This document shows, in pieces, positions 4,898 to 5,275 of a DNA stretch of 5,275 nucleotides (the first letter of the stretch is position 1; each line of letters begins with the position of its first letter). Both the position numbers and the translations under genes were made by a program. Source of the DNA: an uncultured Pseudomonadota bacterium (GTDB lineage Bacteria > Pseudomonadota > Alphaproteobacteria > CACZRW01); assembly GCA_902783675.1 (NCBI GenBank), contig CACZRW010000180.1, positions 1-5,275 of the forward strand, given 5' to 3'. The notes beneath the pieces were generated by a model. The model saw nothing but the letters and a program-made list of their open reading frames with translations, ran no database searches and was not told the origin of the DNA.

Positions 4898-5275
4898 GAA
4901 ATATACTAATTACAGGCTCTTCAAGGGGTATAGGTGCCGCTGCTGCGCGGCTTTTCTCTCTTTCCGGAGATAATGTGATAATTAACTTTAATCATTCCGA
5001 TGTGTCTGCACACAAGCTTTACAACGAGATAATTTCAAATGGATGTCATGCGGATATAATAAAAGCCGATGTTTCGGATCCGGATGATGTAAAGAAAATG
5101 TTCGCATTTATTGAAGAAAGATACAATGGAGTTGATGTGCTTGTCAACAATGCTGGCATTGCGCAAACAAAACTGTTTACGGATATTACCAATCAGGACT
5201 GGAATATCATGCTGTCAACAAATCTCAGCAGTGTTTTTTATTGCTGCCGGTCAGCCCTCCCCTATATGATACGAA
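4894..5275 (+). CDS. Short-chain dehydrogenase/reductase, FabG-like, possibly EF-P 5-aminopentanone reductase; C-terminus cut by window edge
   Basis: The first 127 residues of an SDR enzyme, roughly half of a usual 240-250. The Rossmann start is visible: ITGSSRGIG (6-14) with the TGxxxGIG dinucleotide motif, an acidic D59 after beta-3 (ADVSD), NNAG (85-88) and the catalytic N110. The Tyr-Lys pair lies beyond the window. R11 fits NADPH use. FabG-type 3-oxoacyl-ACP reductase is the generic reading. However, the stretch G-I-A-Q-T-K-L-F-T-D-I-T (88-99), and the lack of other fatty-acid genes nearby, resemble to my memory the YmfI-type reductases that finish the 5-aminopentanol modification of elongation factor P in Firmicutes. 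The ATG overlaps the previous stop by 4 nt and has only a weak ribosome binding site, so translation is probably coupled to the flavin protein. Confidence 0.88.
   Translation, partial: MRNILITGSSRGIGAAAARLFSLSGDNVIINFNHSDVSAHKLYNEIISNGCHADIIKADVSDPDDVKKMFAFIEERYNGVDVLVNNAGIAQTKLFTDITNQDWNIMLSTNLSSVFYCCRSALPYMIR

Overview
The window reads as chromosomal DNA from a low-to-mid GC Gram-positive bacterium, most likely a gut or rumen clostridium of the Ruminococcus/Oscillospiraceae kind. This rests on AT-rich spacers, strong GGAGG-type ribosome binding sites, TTGAAA/TATAAT promoters, and proteins (a YdbC-type PC4 protein, a TIGR02452-type PARG, a DDLDPLD-type pyrophosphatase) that resemble clostridial homologues. 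The species cannot be fixed from this stretch. No rRNA, tRNA, CRISPR array, insertion sequence or phage gene was seen.

Left half, all on the minus strand. A pyrophosphatase gene (ppa, 2660-3196) is followed after 37 nt by a gene for an unrecognised 417-residue four-helix membrane protein (1369-2622). Then comes a thioredoxin gene (871-1182) with an unusual CMPC active site, closed by a strong intrinsic terminator (804-845). A consensus promoter (735-763) then starts a new unit: the single-stranded-DNA-binding YdbC/PC4 protein (482-697) and, 33 nt on, a TTG-initiated PARG-type ADP-ribose hydrolase (1-448), whose C-terminus lies outside the window.

Right half, all on the plus strand. A divergent control region (3197-3465) separates ppa from a three-gene unit: a membrane-anchored PP2C-type phosphatase (3466-4359), a flavin-reductase-like FMN protein (4388-4897) and a short-chain dehydrogenase (4894 to the window end, incomplete). 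The last two overlap by ATGA. The PP2C promoter overlaps the most upstream possible ATG, which argues for the start at 3466.

Most of this is housekeeping: pyrophosphate removal, thiol redox, protein dephosphorylation and flavin/NAD(P)H chemistry. No clear new system is evident. The points most worth a second look are the YdbC-PARG pairing, the unknown membrane protein coupled to ppa, two inverted repeats around ppa (5' leader and stop codon), and the chance that the last gene is the elongation factor P 5-aminopentanone reductase rather than FabG.
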